The notes under the pieces are model-generated. The model made no database searches. It was not told the origin of the DNA and was given only the letters and a program-made list of their open reading frames with translations. Below are positions 23,561 to 31,279 of a DNA stretch of 34,041 nucleotides, piece after piece. The translations under genes were made by a program, and so were the position numbers. Each line of letters opens with the position of its first letter. Within the stretch, counting starts at the first letter, position 1. Source of the DNA: an uncultured Oscillospiraceae bacterium. GTDB lineage: Bacteria > Bacillota > Clostridia > Oscillospirales > Oscillospiraceae. The stretch is from positions 1 through 34,041 of the forward strand of contig CAJOHR010000008.1 in the NCBI GenBank assembly GCA_905234425.1. Direction: 5' to 3'.

Positions 23561-25087
23561 ATGGAAGATACCCTGCGACTTAACCCCAATGCCTTTACCC
23601 TGAAATCGCTGGAGGTGGAGGGGAAAACCGTAGCCTATCGGGAGTATAAGAGCCTTTGCTACTGTGCCAATCCTGTGGATGACGACTATCAGAGCCTGGA
23701 TATCCGGGTCCCCGTATCCGTGGACGGCAGGGAAGTGGACGCCTCTCACGCGCCGGTCCTCTTTGCGGTCAATGTGGCCGGCTATACGGCGTCTCCCAAT
23801 AAGGGAGATCATAGGATGGGCGGTCCCGGCGGCCCCGGCTCCCATGCGGACCCTCACGGAAGAGGTCCCGGCGGTCCTCCTATGGGCGGTCCTGGCGGAC
23901 CTCCTCCCGGCGGTCCCGGGGGTCCCGGCGGCCCCGGTGGGAAGGGACCGGACTACGTGGCGAATCTGGCGCTCAGCCTGGGCTTTGTCTGCGTCAATCC
24001 CGGCGTTCGCGGGAGAAACTGCGCGTGGCCTGACGGAGATCCCAGAGCCAAGGACGGCAAGTATTACGGAAAGGCCCCGGCGGCTATGGTGGATCTGAAG
24101 GCGGCGGTGCGGTATCTGCGGCATAACGCGGACCTGATCCCCGGAGACATGGACCACATCGTCACCCATGGCGGCAGCGCCGGCGGCGGTCTGTCCTGCC
24201 TGCTGGCGGCCTCCGGCGACAGCCCGGAGTATGAGCCTTATCTCAAGGCCATCGGCGCTGCGGAGGAATCCGACAAGGTGTTTGCCTCCGCCTCCTTCAG
24301 CCCGGTCATGAATCTGGAGAACGGGGACTGTGCCTACGAGTACGAGTGGAGCCATGTGCCCTATTCCGGCGGGCCCTTCGGCCATCAGGAGCCTGAGCTG
24401 GTGAACCAGGATATGGCGGCGGAGCTGAAAAAGATCTACGCGGAGTATCTGGACCGGTGCAACCTCACCGGCCACGGCGATTTCGGAAAGCTCACGGTGG
24501 AGAATCTGGCGGACTACATGCTTCGGGAATACCTGTTCCCCGAGGCCAGGCGGTTTATGGACAGGAAGTCCGAGGCCGAGCAAGCAGCATATCTGGAGAA
24601 GAATCCCTGGCTGCATCGGGAAGGGGAGGGCTATACCTTCACCTTCGAGGATTTTGCCGCCCACGCAGGCCGGGAAAAGGATCTGCCTGCCTTTGACGAA
24701 TTCCCTCTGAACAACGCCGAGACGCTTGTGTTCGGCAGCGCCACGGAGAACGCCCGCCACTTCACGGATTTCGCCCTGCAAAAGGCCACCGGCGATCCGG
24801 ACGCCAAGGTGGATCCGGAGCTCCGTCACATTGCGGAGATCTTCAACCCCATGTGGCATGTGCTCCAGAAGAATCCCGGCTGCGCCGGCTACTGGTGGAT
24901 CCGGCACGGCGGCTTGGACGGCGCCACGTCTGTGCCTACGGTCCTGAATCTGGCCACGGCCCTGGAGAACCTGGGAAAGGATGTGAACGCCAGGATCATC
25001 TGGGACGGCGGCCATTGTGAGGACGACGATCCCGAGGGGCTTGTGGCCTGGTATTGCAGGATCTGCGGGTACAACCCGGCGGAATAG
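23561..25087 (+). CDS. Subtype-B tannase-like alpha/beta hydrolase with Gly/Pro insert
   Basis: A 508-residue serine hydrolase, cytoplasmic by the lack of a signal peptide. The family opening VAYREYKSLCYCANPVDDDYQSLDIRVP in pieces, the nucleophile elbow GGSAGGG (S206), the block LSCLLAASGDSPEYEPYL, and a C-terminal acid and base, D453 (GGLDGATS) and H485 (WDGGHCEDD), match bacterial subtype-B tannases and related esterases. It would hydrolyse ester bonds of galloyl or other acyl aromatic compounds; the natural substrate is uncertain. The odd part is a 44-residue, collagen-like insert of Gly-Pro repeats (about 85-128, bases 23813-23944), placed before the YVANLALSLGF strand, which core homologues lack in my recollection. 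It is a single-gene unit with its own promoter. Confidence 0.8.
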   Translation: MEDTLRLNPNAFTLKSLEVEGKTVAYREYKSLCYCANPVDDDYQSLDIRVPVSVDGREVDASHAPVLFAVNVAGYTASPNKGDHRMGGPGGPGSHADPHGRGPGGPPMGGPGGPPPGGPGGPGGPGGKGPDYVANLALSLGFVCVNPGVRGRNCAWPDGDPRAKDGKYYGKAPAAMVDLKAAVRYLRHNADLIPGDMDHIVTHGGSAGGGLSCLLAASGDSPEYEPYLKAIGAAEESDKVFASASFSPVMNLENGDCAYEYEWSHVPYSGGPFGHQEPELVNQDMAAELKKIYAEYLDRCNLTGHGDFGKLTVENLADYMLREYLFPEARRFMDRKSEAEQAAYLEKNPWLHREGEGYTFTFEDFAAHAGREKDLPAFDEFPLNNAETLVFGSATENARHFTDFALQKATGDPDAKVDPELRHIAEIFNPMWHVLQKNPGCAGYWWIRHGGLDGATSVPTVLNLATALENLGKDVNARIIWDGGHCEDDDPEGLVAWYCRICGYNPAE

Positions 25088-25118
25088 GATATTCCTGCAT
25101 CTTTTCCCTTCTCCCCCC

Positions 25119-25146
25119 TTTACAATCCCGCGGAAGGTGCTATAAT
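25119..25146 (+). promoter_or_regulatory. Promoter of the small acidic protein gene
   Basis: TTTACA (25119-25124), 16-bp spacer, TATAAT (25141-25146). The transcript would begin about 30 nt before the start codon at 25186. Confidence 0.7.
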
Positions 25147-25185
25147 ACCGACTTGGAAAGATTCTATGTTCGGGAGTGAGCGCAC

Positions 25186-25410
25186 ATGAAAAAGTGGGTT
25201 GCAAAGATCAATGAAGAGGACAGCGACTTCGGCGATGAAATCCTGCTGGGCATCGCAGGCGGGGAATACGGATTTGAAGTGATCCTGAGCAACGGGGATG
25301 ATTCCGGCGTTCTTCCGGAGGCGTCCATCGAGGAAGCCATGGAGTCTCTGGAGGACTATTACGGCGGGTATGACACCTTCGTATGGCTGGAAGACGAAGA
25401 TAATTATTAA
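25186..25410 (+). CDS. Small acidic protein of unknown function
   Basis: A 74-residue soluble protein that I do not recognise. It begins MKKWVAKINEEDSDFGDE, is rich in Asp/Glu, and ends in the aromatic-acidic YDTFVWLEDEDNY. There is no signal peptide, membrane helix or metal motif. A good promoter at 25119-25146, GGGAGTGAG before ATG 25186, and codon use like its neighbours support expression. Its stop codon lies inside the first of several hairpins downstream, which may control mRNA fate. It could be a regulator or folding partner, but nothing in the sequence shows this. Confidence 0.65.
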   Translation: MKKWVAKINEEDSDFGDEILLGIAGGEYGFEVILSNGDDSGVLPEASIEEAMESLEDYYGGYDTFVWLEDEDNY

Positions 25411-25439
25411 TGCGGCAATTAATATTGCCATATTAATAA
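25404..25439 (+). repeat. AT-rich hairpin overlapping the small gene's stop codon
   Basis: TTATTAAT (25404-25411) pairs with ATTAATAA (25432-25439), and inside GGCAAT (25414-25419) pairs with ATTGCC (25424-25429) around TAAT. The stop codon TAA at 25408-25410 lies in the left arm. This is the first of four consecutive structures up to 25600. Confidence 0.7.
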
Positions 25440-25454
25440 TAATAGATTTAAGCC

Positions 25455-25488
25455 GCTTTGTTCGCCGCAAATGCGGCAACCGCAAAGC
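25455..25488 (+). repeat. Nested stem-loop in intergenic region
   Basis: GCTTTG (25455-25460) pairs with CAAAGC (25483-25488), enclosing GCCGC (25464-25468) and GCGGC (25473-25477) with an AAAT loop. The element shares GCGGCAA/CCGGCAA strings with the flanking hairpins. It resembles no riboswitch that I can identify. Confidence 0.5.
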
Positions 25489-25500
25489 ATGGCAATGAAT

Positions 25501-25551
25501 ACTCCGGCAATATAGGGCTATCCCATGTTGCGGGTTTTTAATTGCCGGAGT
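25501..25551 (+). repeat. Inverted repeat enclosing a 29-nt loop
   Basis: ACTCCGGCAAT (25501-25511) and ATTGCCGGAGT (25541-25551) are exact complements, 11 bp. The loop contains GGGCTATCCC and GCGGGTTTTTA. It may be the terminator of the small acidic gene or part of a dispersed repeat. Confidence 0.55.
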
Positions 25552-25568
25552 TATAATATGCCTGAAAA

Positions 25569-25600
25569 GGACCTCCGGATTGGCCGGAGGTCCTGATTTT
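25569..25600 (+). terminator. Rho-independent terminator
   Basis: GGACCTCCGG (25569-25578) pairs perfectly with CCGGAGGTCC (25584-25593) around ATTGG, followed by TGATTTT. It ends transcription from the small-gene promoter before the kinase promoter at 25622. Confidence 0.8.
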
Positions 25601-25621
25601 ATCCCGGCATAAACAGGAATC

Positions 25622-25650
25622 TTGGCAGCTTTCAGAAAATGTGGTATGCT
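25622..25650 (+). promoter_or_regulatory. Promoter of the hybrid kinase gene
   Basis: TTGGCA (25622-25627), a 17-bp spacer, TATGCT (25645-25650). Because it overlaps the in-frame ATGs at 25639 and 25657, translation must start later, at ATG 25693. Confidence 0.62.
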
Positions 25651-25692
25651 GTATGTATGAGGTTCAGCAAAGAGACTGCGAGGCGAATCGGC

Positions 25693-28600
25693 ATGAAGGA
25701 CAGAAAACATAACGGAATCATGTGGATGGCCCTTTTGGGCGGTATCCTTGTGGCGATCATTCTGGTGTTCGGAACGCTCTGGACCGGCAGAACTGCCCGG
25801 CGGGACACGGAAGCTGCCGTGCGCTCCGTGAGCCTTTTATACCTGGATGAGCTGGCAGGCCGCAGAGAGCAGGTGGTGGAGGACAACCTTGCCGACAATA
25901 TCAACGTGATCCACATCGCCATCGGGATGATGACGGAGGAGGATCTGAGCGACGCGCAGCACCTGCAGGCCTATCAGGCCCGAATGAAGCTGCTGTTCAA
26001 CCTGGAGCGCTTTGCGTTTGTGGATGACAAAGGCCTCATCTATACGGCCCTGGGAACCCAGACGGACATCGATCAGTATGCCTTTGACTATCACGCCATT
26101 TCGGAGCCTGAAATCTCCATCAAGAATTTGGAGAGTCAGGATAAAAAGGTGGTTATCGCCGTTCCTATCGAGCCCATCCCCTTCGCGGGCGAGGAGCTTG
26201 TGGTCTGCTTTATGGAGATCGACATGGATGTGATGCTCCAGGGCGTCTCCATGTCCGCCCAGAGCACGGAGGCCACCTTCTGCAATATCTATACAAAAGA
26301 CGGCGTGGCGCTTAGCAATACGGTGCTCGGCGGCCTCGCTGTGGAGGACAATCTGCTGGTGGCGCTGGAGCAGGCAAAGTATGAGGAGGGCTCCTCCCTG
26401 GAGCATATCCGCAGTGATTTTTCCGAGGGCAGAAAGGGCGCCGTCTCCTTCACCTACAATGGAATCCAGGAGACTCTAAGCTATGTACCCGTGTCCGGGA
26501 CGGACTGGCTGCTCACCTATCTGATCCGGGAGAGCGTCATCACCGATCAGATTGACTCCGTATCCCAGGGCATTATCCGGCGAAGCCTGATGCAGTCCGC
26601 CCTGACGGCCATTGTGTTGCTCGCCCTGTTTGCCATTATCATTCTGCAGACCCGGCGCTCCGCCGCCATCGCCATGGAAAAGGAGAGCGCGGAGATTGAG
26701 AACCGGGTCAAAAATCAGGAGCTTGAGGAACGGATCAAGCTTCAGGAGCAGCTTTTGGAGGAGGAGCGGAAGCGCCGGCAGCAGAACAAGCTGATCACCG
26801 CCCTCGGATCAGACTATCGAAGCCTCTACTATATCGACCTGGACGAAAACGACGGCATCTGCTATCAGGCGATTGCGGGGATCGACAACGCCCTGCGGCC
26901 AGGCCAGGTGTTTAACTACTTGGACGAGCTGACGCGCTATGCCAATGAGAACGTGACGGAGCAGTATCGGGAGGAATTCCTTACGTTCCTGAGCCCCGAA
27001 AACATCCGAAACGCCCTGGACCACGACCGGGTCAGCTCCTTCCTCTACATGGTGCGCCGGAACGGCGTCGATCTCTATGAACGCGTCCGGGTGGCAGGGG
27101 TCCGGCGCCCCGAGGATCGGGACGATCATATCGTCCACGCGGTGGGCATGGGCTTTACGGATGTGGATACGGAGACAAGAAAATCCATGGCCCAGGCCGA
27201 GGTCCTGCGGGACGCGCTTTCCGCTGCCGAGGACGCCAACAAGGCAAAGACGGCGTTCCTGTCCAATATGAGCCACGAGATCCGTACGCCCATGAACGCC
27301 ATTATCGGCCTGAACAGCATTGCCATGAACGATCCGGACGCCACGGATAGAATCAAAGAATATCTGGAGAAGATCGGCGCTTCGGCCAACCATCTGCTCA
27401 ATATCATCAACGACATCCTGGATATGAGCCGCATCGAGTCCGGGCGCATGGCCATCAAGAGTGAGGAATTCTCCTTCGCCAAGGCGCTGGCCCAGGTCAA
27501 TACGATCATCAGCGGTCAGTGCAGCGAAAAGGGCCTGAAGTACGAGTGCAGGACCCAGGGCGACGTCCGGGATTACTACATCGGCGACGACATGAAGCTC
27601 CGCCAGGTGATGATCAACATTTTAGGCAACGCCGTGAAGTTTACGCCGGAGGGCGGCAGCGTGACCATGACAGTGGCGGCCATTGCGCGGTTTGACGGAA
27701 AGTCCACCCTGCGCTTCACCGTCAGCGACACGGGCATCGGCATGAGCAGGGAGTATCTGCCCAAGCTCTTTGAAGCCTTTACCCAGGAGGATTCCTCCAA
27801 CACCAGCCGCTATGGCAGCACCGGTCTCGGTATGCCCATCACAAAGAATATTGTAGAGCTCATGAACGGCAACATCGAGGTGGAAAGCGAAAAGGGGAGA
27901 GGGACCACCTTCACCGTGACGGTGACCCTGCTGGATTCCGATCGGAAGAATGAGGACGAGGACAGCGCGGTCCATCCCCATGAGATGTGCGTGCTGGTCA
28001 TCGACGACGATCCCATTGCCTGCGACCACGCCCAGGTGGTCCTGGGACAGGTGGGCGTCAACTGCGAAAAGGCCCTGTCCGGCGAGGAGGGTCTGGAAAT
28101 GGCAAGGGTGCGCCATGCCAGACGGGAGCCTTACAACCTGATCCTGGTGGACTGGAAAATGCCCGGAATGGACGGAGTGGAGACCACAAGACGCATCCGG
28201 GAGACCGTGGGCAACGAGACGCCGGTGATCATTCTGACCTCCTACAACTGGGACGAAATCGTCGACGAGGCCAAGGCGGCGGGCGTGGATTCCTTCGTGG
28301 CAAAGCCCCTGTTTGCCGGAAGCGTGATGGACGAGTTCCGGGCGGCGTTCAACAAGAAAAACGCAGAGCTTCTCAAGCAGACTGCCGACCTGACCGGCAG
28401 GCGGATTCTCCTGGCGGAGGATATGGCGGTGAACGCGGAGATCATGATCATGGTACTCTCCATGCGGGAGATGGTCGTGGAGCACGCGGAGAACGGACGG
28501 ATCGCCGTTGACATGTTCCGGGACCACGAGCCGGGCTATTATGATGCGATCCTCATGGATGTGCGTATGCCGGAGATGGACGGTCTGGAGGCAACGAGGA

Positions 28601-28773
28601 CGATCCGCGCCATGGACAGGGCCGACGCGAAAACGATCCCCATTATTGCGCTGACCGCCAACGCCTTCGACGAGGATGTGCAGCGCAGCATGCAGGCGGG
28701 GCTGAACGCCCACCTGAGCAAGCCGGTGGAGCCGGAAGCGCTGTTCGGCACCCTGGAGGGGCTGATCCAATGA
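25693..28773 (+). CDS. Hybrid sensor histidine kinase with two receiver domains
   Basis: A 1026-residue membrane kinase. A helix at about 8-29, an extracytoplasmic sensor (about 32-298, Cache/PAS-like in size) and a second helix (about 300-322) are followed by a coiled coil and a PAS-like region (about 350-490). The HisKA domain has H528 in SNMSHEIRTPMNA. The ATPase domain shows NILGNAVKFTPEGGS (N box), DTGIGMSREYLPKLFEAFTQ (G1/F boxes) and GLGMPITKNIVELM (G2). Two receiver domains follow: the first has D820 in LVDWKMPGMDG, the second has D956 in LMDVRMPEMDG. No DNA-binding or HPt domain is attached, so an external HPt or partner is needed for output. ATG 25693 is preceded by GCGAGGCG; earlier ATGs overlap the promoter. 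It is a single-gene unit. Confidence 0.93.
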   Translation: MKDRKHNGIMWMALLGGILVAIILVFGTLWTGRTARRDTEAAVRSVSLLYLDELAGRREQVVEDNLADNINVIHIAIGMMTEEDLSDAQHLQAYQARMKLLFNLERFAFVDDKGLIYTALGTQTDIDQYAFDYHAISEPEISIKNLESQDKKVVIAVPIEPIPFAGEELVVCFMEIDMDVMLQGVSMSAQSTEATFCNIYTKDGVALSNTVLGGLAVEDNLLVALEQAKYEEGSSLEHIRSDFSEGRKGAVSFTYNGIQETLSYVPVSGTDWLLTYLIRESVITDQIDSVSQGIIRRSLMQSALTAIVLLALFAIIILQTRRSAAIAMEKESAEIENRVKNQELEERIKLQEQLLEEERKRRQQNKLITALGSDYRSLYYIDLDENDGICYQAIAGIDNALRPGQVFNYLDELTRYANENVTEQYREEFLTFLSPENIRNALDHDRVSSFLYMVRRNGVDLYERVRVAGVRRPEDRDDHIVHAVGMGFTDVDTETRKSMAQAEVLRDALSAAEDANKAKTAFLSNMSHEIRTPMNAIIGLNSIAMNDPDATDRIKEYLEKIGASANHLLNIINDILDMSRIESGRMAIKSEEFSFAKALAQVNTIISGQCSEKGLKYECRTQGDVRDYYIGDDMKLRQVMINILGNAVKFTPEGGSVTMTVAAIARFDGKSTLRFTVSDTGIGMSREYLPKLFEAFTQEDSSNTSRYGSTGLGMPITKNIVELMNGNIEVESEKGRGTTFTVTVTLLDSDRKNEDEDSAVHPHEMCVLVIDDDPIACDHAQVVLGQVGVNCEKALSGEEGLEMARVRHARREPYNLILVDWKMPGMDGVETTRRIRETVGNETPVIILTSYNWDEIVDEAKAAGVDSFVAKPLFAGSVMDEFRAAFNKKNAELLKQTADLTGRRILLAEDMAVNAEIMIMVLSMREMVVEHAENGRIAVDMFRDHEPGYYDAILMDVRMPEMDGLEATRTIRAMDRADAKTIPIIALTANAFDEDVQRSMQAGLNAHLSKPVEPEALFGTLEGLIQ

Positions 28774-28787
28774 CATACATAAACAAA

Positions 28788-28813
28788 GCATCCTCCCTCC
28801 CGGGGATGTTATG
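28788..28813 (+). terminator. Weak hairpin after the kinase gene
   Basis: AGCATCC can pair with GGATGTT (7 bp with one G-U) around a C-rich loop, followed by ATGTTATG. The U-tract is poor, so termination is uncertain. Confidence 0.35.
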
Positions 28814-28874
28814 TTATGCATGAAGAAATCTCTTTTATGCCGATTACAGCAGATCCTGTACCAAAACACATAAG

Positions 28875-28916
28875 AATTTTGTTTTTGTTTCCGAATGGAA
28901 CAAAATTTGCTATACT
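28875..28916 (+). promoter_or_regulatory. Palindrome-containing promoter of the flavoenzyme gene
   Basis: The -10 TATACT is at 28911-28916; the -35 is poor. AATTTTGTT (28875-28883) and AACAAAATT (28899-28907) form an exact 9-bp inverted repeat covering the -35 area, which suggests an operator. The weak -35 and the dyad together fit a regulated promoter. Confidence 0.45.
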
Positions 28917-28951
28917 GGAGACAGAAAACCCGCAAGCAAGGAGTGTGGAAA

Positions 28952-30913
28952 ATGTCGCTTAAGTATAAAGAATTGCTTTCTCCGGTCAAGTTGGGCAACG
29001 TGGTCCTGCGGAACCGGCTCATCGCTACGCCCTCCAACCCTCATTTCATCCAGGCCACGGAGAAGTGGCCCACGGAGGCGCTGATCACCCACTACGCAAA
29101 CAAGGCCAAGGCCGGGGCGGCCATCGTCACCTGCAAGGGCAACAACCCGGTGAAAACCACGGACCCCCACTCTCTGGCTCTGGATATTCACCGGGGAGAG
29201 CATCAGCACATGTTCGCCCAGGTGGCGGATATGGTCCACTACTACGGAGCCAAAGCCTCTTATCTGGTCCTGCCGGACATGAACATCGTCAAGGGCTACG
29301 ACGCCTCCGACGGGGTTTTGTCCGAGTTTGTGGCCGGTGACGGCTCCAAGGCGGAGTACGGCAAGGCGGCGCCCAAGGAGCTGCTGCTCCAAATGGTAGA
29401 GGCCTACGCGGAGGAAGCCAAGCTGGCCAAATCTCTGGGCTTTGACATGTGCTTTATGCACATGGCCTACCGGCTCATGTTCCCGGGACGGTTCCTGTCG
29501 CCGCTTTCCAACAAGCGTACCGACGAGTTCGGCGGCTCCGTCGAGAACCGGGCCAGATTCCCCCTGATGATCTGCGAGGCAATCAAAAAAGCATGCGGTA
29601 AGGATTTTCTCGTGGAGATCTCCATCTCCGGACGGGAGGACGACATGTTTGAGGGCGGCCTGACCATCCAGGATCAGATCGAATTTGCGAAACTGGCAGC
29701 GGGCAAGGTGGATATCCTCCAGATCCGGGGCGGCTCCATCGATCCCTCCCAGCCCACCTACTTAGACCCCAGAGAGATCCCCCAGCGGGAGAATGCCGCC
29801 GCCATCCGGAAGGGCATCCGGGAAGCGGGTATCGAGAACCTTTACATCGACGTGGTGGGCGGCTGCCAGGATCTCCGCCTCTGCGAAGAGATTCTGGAGA
29901 AGGGCGAGGCGGACTTCATTGGCGGCGCCCGGGCCTTCATCGCCGACCCCAACTGGGGCAACAAGGCCTATGAGGGCCGGAACGAGGACGTGGTGCCCTG
30001 TCTCCGTTGCAACAAGTGCCATGTGGCAGGTCCGGGCAATTGGAACACGGTTTGCTCTGTGAACCCGGAATGGGGATTGGAGCATAAAGTCGAGCGTATT
30101 GTCCAGGCTCCCACCCTGAAAAAGAAAATCGCCGTCATCGGCGGCGGCCCTGTGGGCATGGAGGCGGCCATTTTGGCTGCACAGCGGGGCCACAGCGTCA
30201 CGCTTTACGAAAAGGAGGACCACCTGGGCGGTCTGCTCTGCGCCATGGATGGGGTGGCGCTGAAATGGACTGTGACCCGGTTCAAGGACTACCTGATCCG
30301 GCAGATCGGCAAGTCCGCCGTGAAGGTTTGTTTAAAAACCGCCGCCACGCCGGAAATGATCCAAGCCGGGAACTTTGACGAGGTCATCGTAGCCATCGGC
30401 TCCGAGCCTCTCTATCCGCCCATTCCAGGTCTTACCGGGGACAATGTGGTCCCGGCGACCCGCACCGTGCAGGAAGAACCGAATATGGGTGAGCATGTGG
30501 TGGTCATCGGCGGCGGCGAGATCGGCGTGGAGATGGGAATCTATCTTGCACGACGCGGTCATAAGGTGGAGCTCATCGAGATGGGGGATACCCTGTCGCC
30601 CGAAAGCGTACCGGTCCATTTCCGCAGCATCTTCGAGAAGACCTGGGAGGCGCAGGAGGGCTTCCATTACCATCTGAACGCCCGCTGTGTGGGCGTGGAC
30701 CCGGACGGCGTCCGCTATATGGACGGAGACGGGAACGAGCACAACCTCCCCGCAGACAAGGTCCTTCTTGCCGCAGGCATGAAGGCCAGGCAGGACGAGG
30801 CCATGACCTTCCTGGACGGCAATGTTCGCACCCACATGATCGGCGATTGCTTAAAGGTGGGCTGCATCCAGACCGGTCTCCGGGCCGCCTACGGTCTGGT
30901 GAACAATATCTGA
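28952..30913 (+). CDS. OYE/enoate-reductase-like NADH:flavin oxidoreductase
   Basis: A 653-residue iron-sulfur flavoprotein of the 2,4-dienoyl-CoA reductase/enoate reductase/BaiCD type. An FMN TIM-barrel (about 1-340) shows LLSPVKLGNVVLRNRLI and FLSPLSNKRTDEFGGSVENR. The 4Fe-4S cluster motif has C350, C353, C356 and C368 (CLRCNKCHVAGPG...VC). The C-terminal FAD/NAD(P) domains carry two dinucleotide motifs, IGGGPVGMEAA and IGGGEIGVEMG. In the barrel active-site strand the usual His-Gly-Tyr is replaced by MHMAYRLMFPG, placing it in a variant subgroup whose substrate is uncertain (unsaturated acids, bile-acid intermediates or amines). ATG 28952 has AAGGAG (28939-28944), so in-frame codons upstream are not used. 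It stands alone behind a possibly regulated promoter, so an inducible catabolic role is plausible. Confidence 0.9.
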   Translation: MSLKYKELLSPVKLGNVVLRNRLIATPSNPHFIQATEKWPTEALITHYANKAKAGAAIVTCKGNNPVKTTDPHSLALDIHRGEHQHMFAQVADMVHYYGAKASYLVLPDMNIVKGYDASDGVLSEFVAGDGSKAEYGKAAPKELLLQMVEAYAEEAKLAKSLGFDMCFMHMAYRLMFPGRFLSPLSNKRTDEFGGSVENRARFPLMICEAIKKACGKDFLVEISISGREDDMFEGGLTIQDQIEFAKLAAGKVDILQIRGGSIDPSQPTYLDPREIPQRENAAAIRKGIREAGIENLYIDVVGGCQDLRLCEEILEKGEADFIGGARAFIADPNWGNKAYEGRNEDVVPCLRCNKCHVAGPGNWNTVCSVNPEWGLEHKVERIVQAPTLKKKIAVIGGGPVGMEAAILAAQRGHSVTLYEKEDHLGGLLCAMDGVALKWTVTRFKDYLIRQIGKSAVKVCLKTAATPEMIQAGNFDEVIVAIGSEPLYPPIPGLTGDNVVPATRTVQEEPNMGEHVVVIGGGEIGVEMGIYLARRGHKVELIEMGDTLSPESVPVHFRSIFEKTWEAQEGFHYHLNARCVGVDPDGVRYMDGDGNEHNLPADKVLLAAGMKARQDEAMTFLDGNVRTHMIGDCLKVGCIQTGLRAAYGLVNNI

Positions 30914-30924
30914 TACTATTCACG

Positions 30925-30949
30925 GATTAAAACATGAAGTGTTTTAATC
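30925..30949 (+). terminator. AT-rich hairpin after the flavoenzyme gene
   Basis: GATTAAAACA (30925-30934) and TGTTTTAATC (30940-30949) are exact complements around TGAAG. There is no T-run after it, so it may protect the 3' end rather than terminate. Confidence 0.5.
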
Positions 30950-30969
30950 GGGACGGCCTTTTGCCTCTG

Positions 30970-31000
30970 CCCCGCATATCATGCGGGGAGTGAGATTTTT
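30970..31000 (+). terminator. Rho-independent terminator
   Basis: CCCCGCAT (30970-30977) and ATGCGGGG (30981-30988) with an ATC loop, followed by AGTGAGA and five Ts (30996-31000). It is the main terminator of the flavoenzyme gene. Confidence 0.72.
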
Positions 31001-31002
31001 CC

Positions 31003-31088
31003 TTACTACCGCTTGCGGGCTGCAAGGCTGCAAGCAGCGGAGTAGCCGCCACTGATAGAAATCAAGATTTCTATCAGTGAGTAGTATG
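31003..31088. repeat. Composite palindromic element (MITE/REP-like)
   Basis: TACTAC (31004-31009) and GTAGTA (31082-31087) bound the element. It contains an imperfect stem (CCGCTTGC with GCAAGC-GCGG near 31009-31040) and a perfect 14-bp palindrome, CACTGATAGAAATC and GATTTCTATCAGTG (31050-31063 and 31066-31079), with only two bases between. It has no coding content and probably belongs to a dispersed repeat family, with short bounding repeats resembling MITE ends. Confidence 0.6.
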
Positions 31089-31099
31089 ATGATCGTTCA

Positions 31100-31139
31100 G
31101 GGGCTGCCTCTTCGTGAGACAGCCCCTTGCCGATTTTTG
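31100..31139 (+). terminator. Second terminator in tandem
   Basis: AGGGGCTG (31100-31107) pairs with CAGCCCCT (31121-31128), extended by CTC/GAG with one mismatch and a TTCGT loop, and followed by a TTTTT run (31135-31139). It would block any readthrough from the flavoenzyme into the permease-GGDEF gene. The remainder to 31240 shows nothing else. Confidence 0.75.
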
Positions 31140-31240
31140 CATATCATGCTGTATGGCGCAATTTGCCCGTAAACAGAGCGGCGGCGGTTCGTCCCATCCA
31201 TAAATACAAATTGCCCCTTTCCTATGTACGCAAAAAGATG

Positions 31241-31256
31241 TATAATCACATATAAT
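31241..31256 (+). promoter_or_regulatory. Tandem -10 elements before the permease-GGDEF gene
   Basis: Two TATAAT hexamers lie at 31241-31246 and 31251-31256, 10 bp apart. Neither has a clear -35 at 16-18 bp; TTGCCC at 31211-31216 is too far (24 or 34 bp). One may serve with an activator. Confidence 0.4.
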
Positions 31257-31279
31257 GACGTCAATGCGGAGTGAGGCGA

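Noticed and set aside
25455-25511. c-di-GMP riboswitch suggested by a CGCAAAGC string
   Set aside because: The CAAAGC string resembles part of GEMM-type aptamers, but the conserved GCACAGGGCAAACC core and the receptor loop are missing, and the element lies behind a gene instead of ahead of one.
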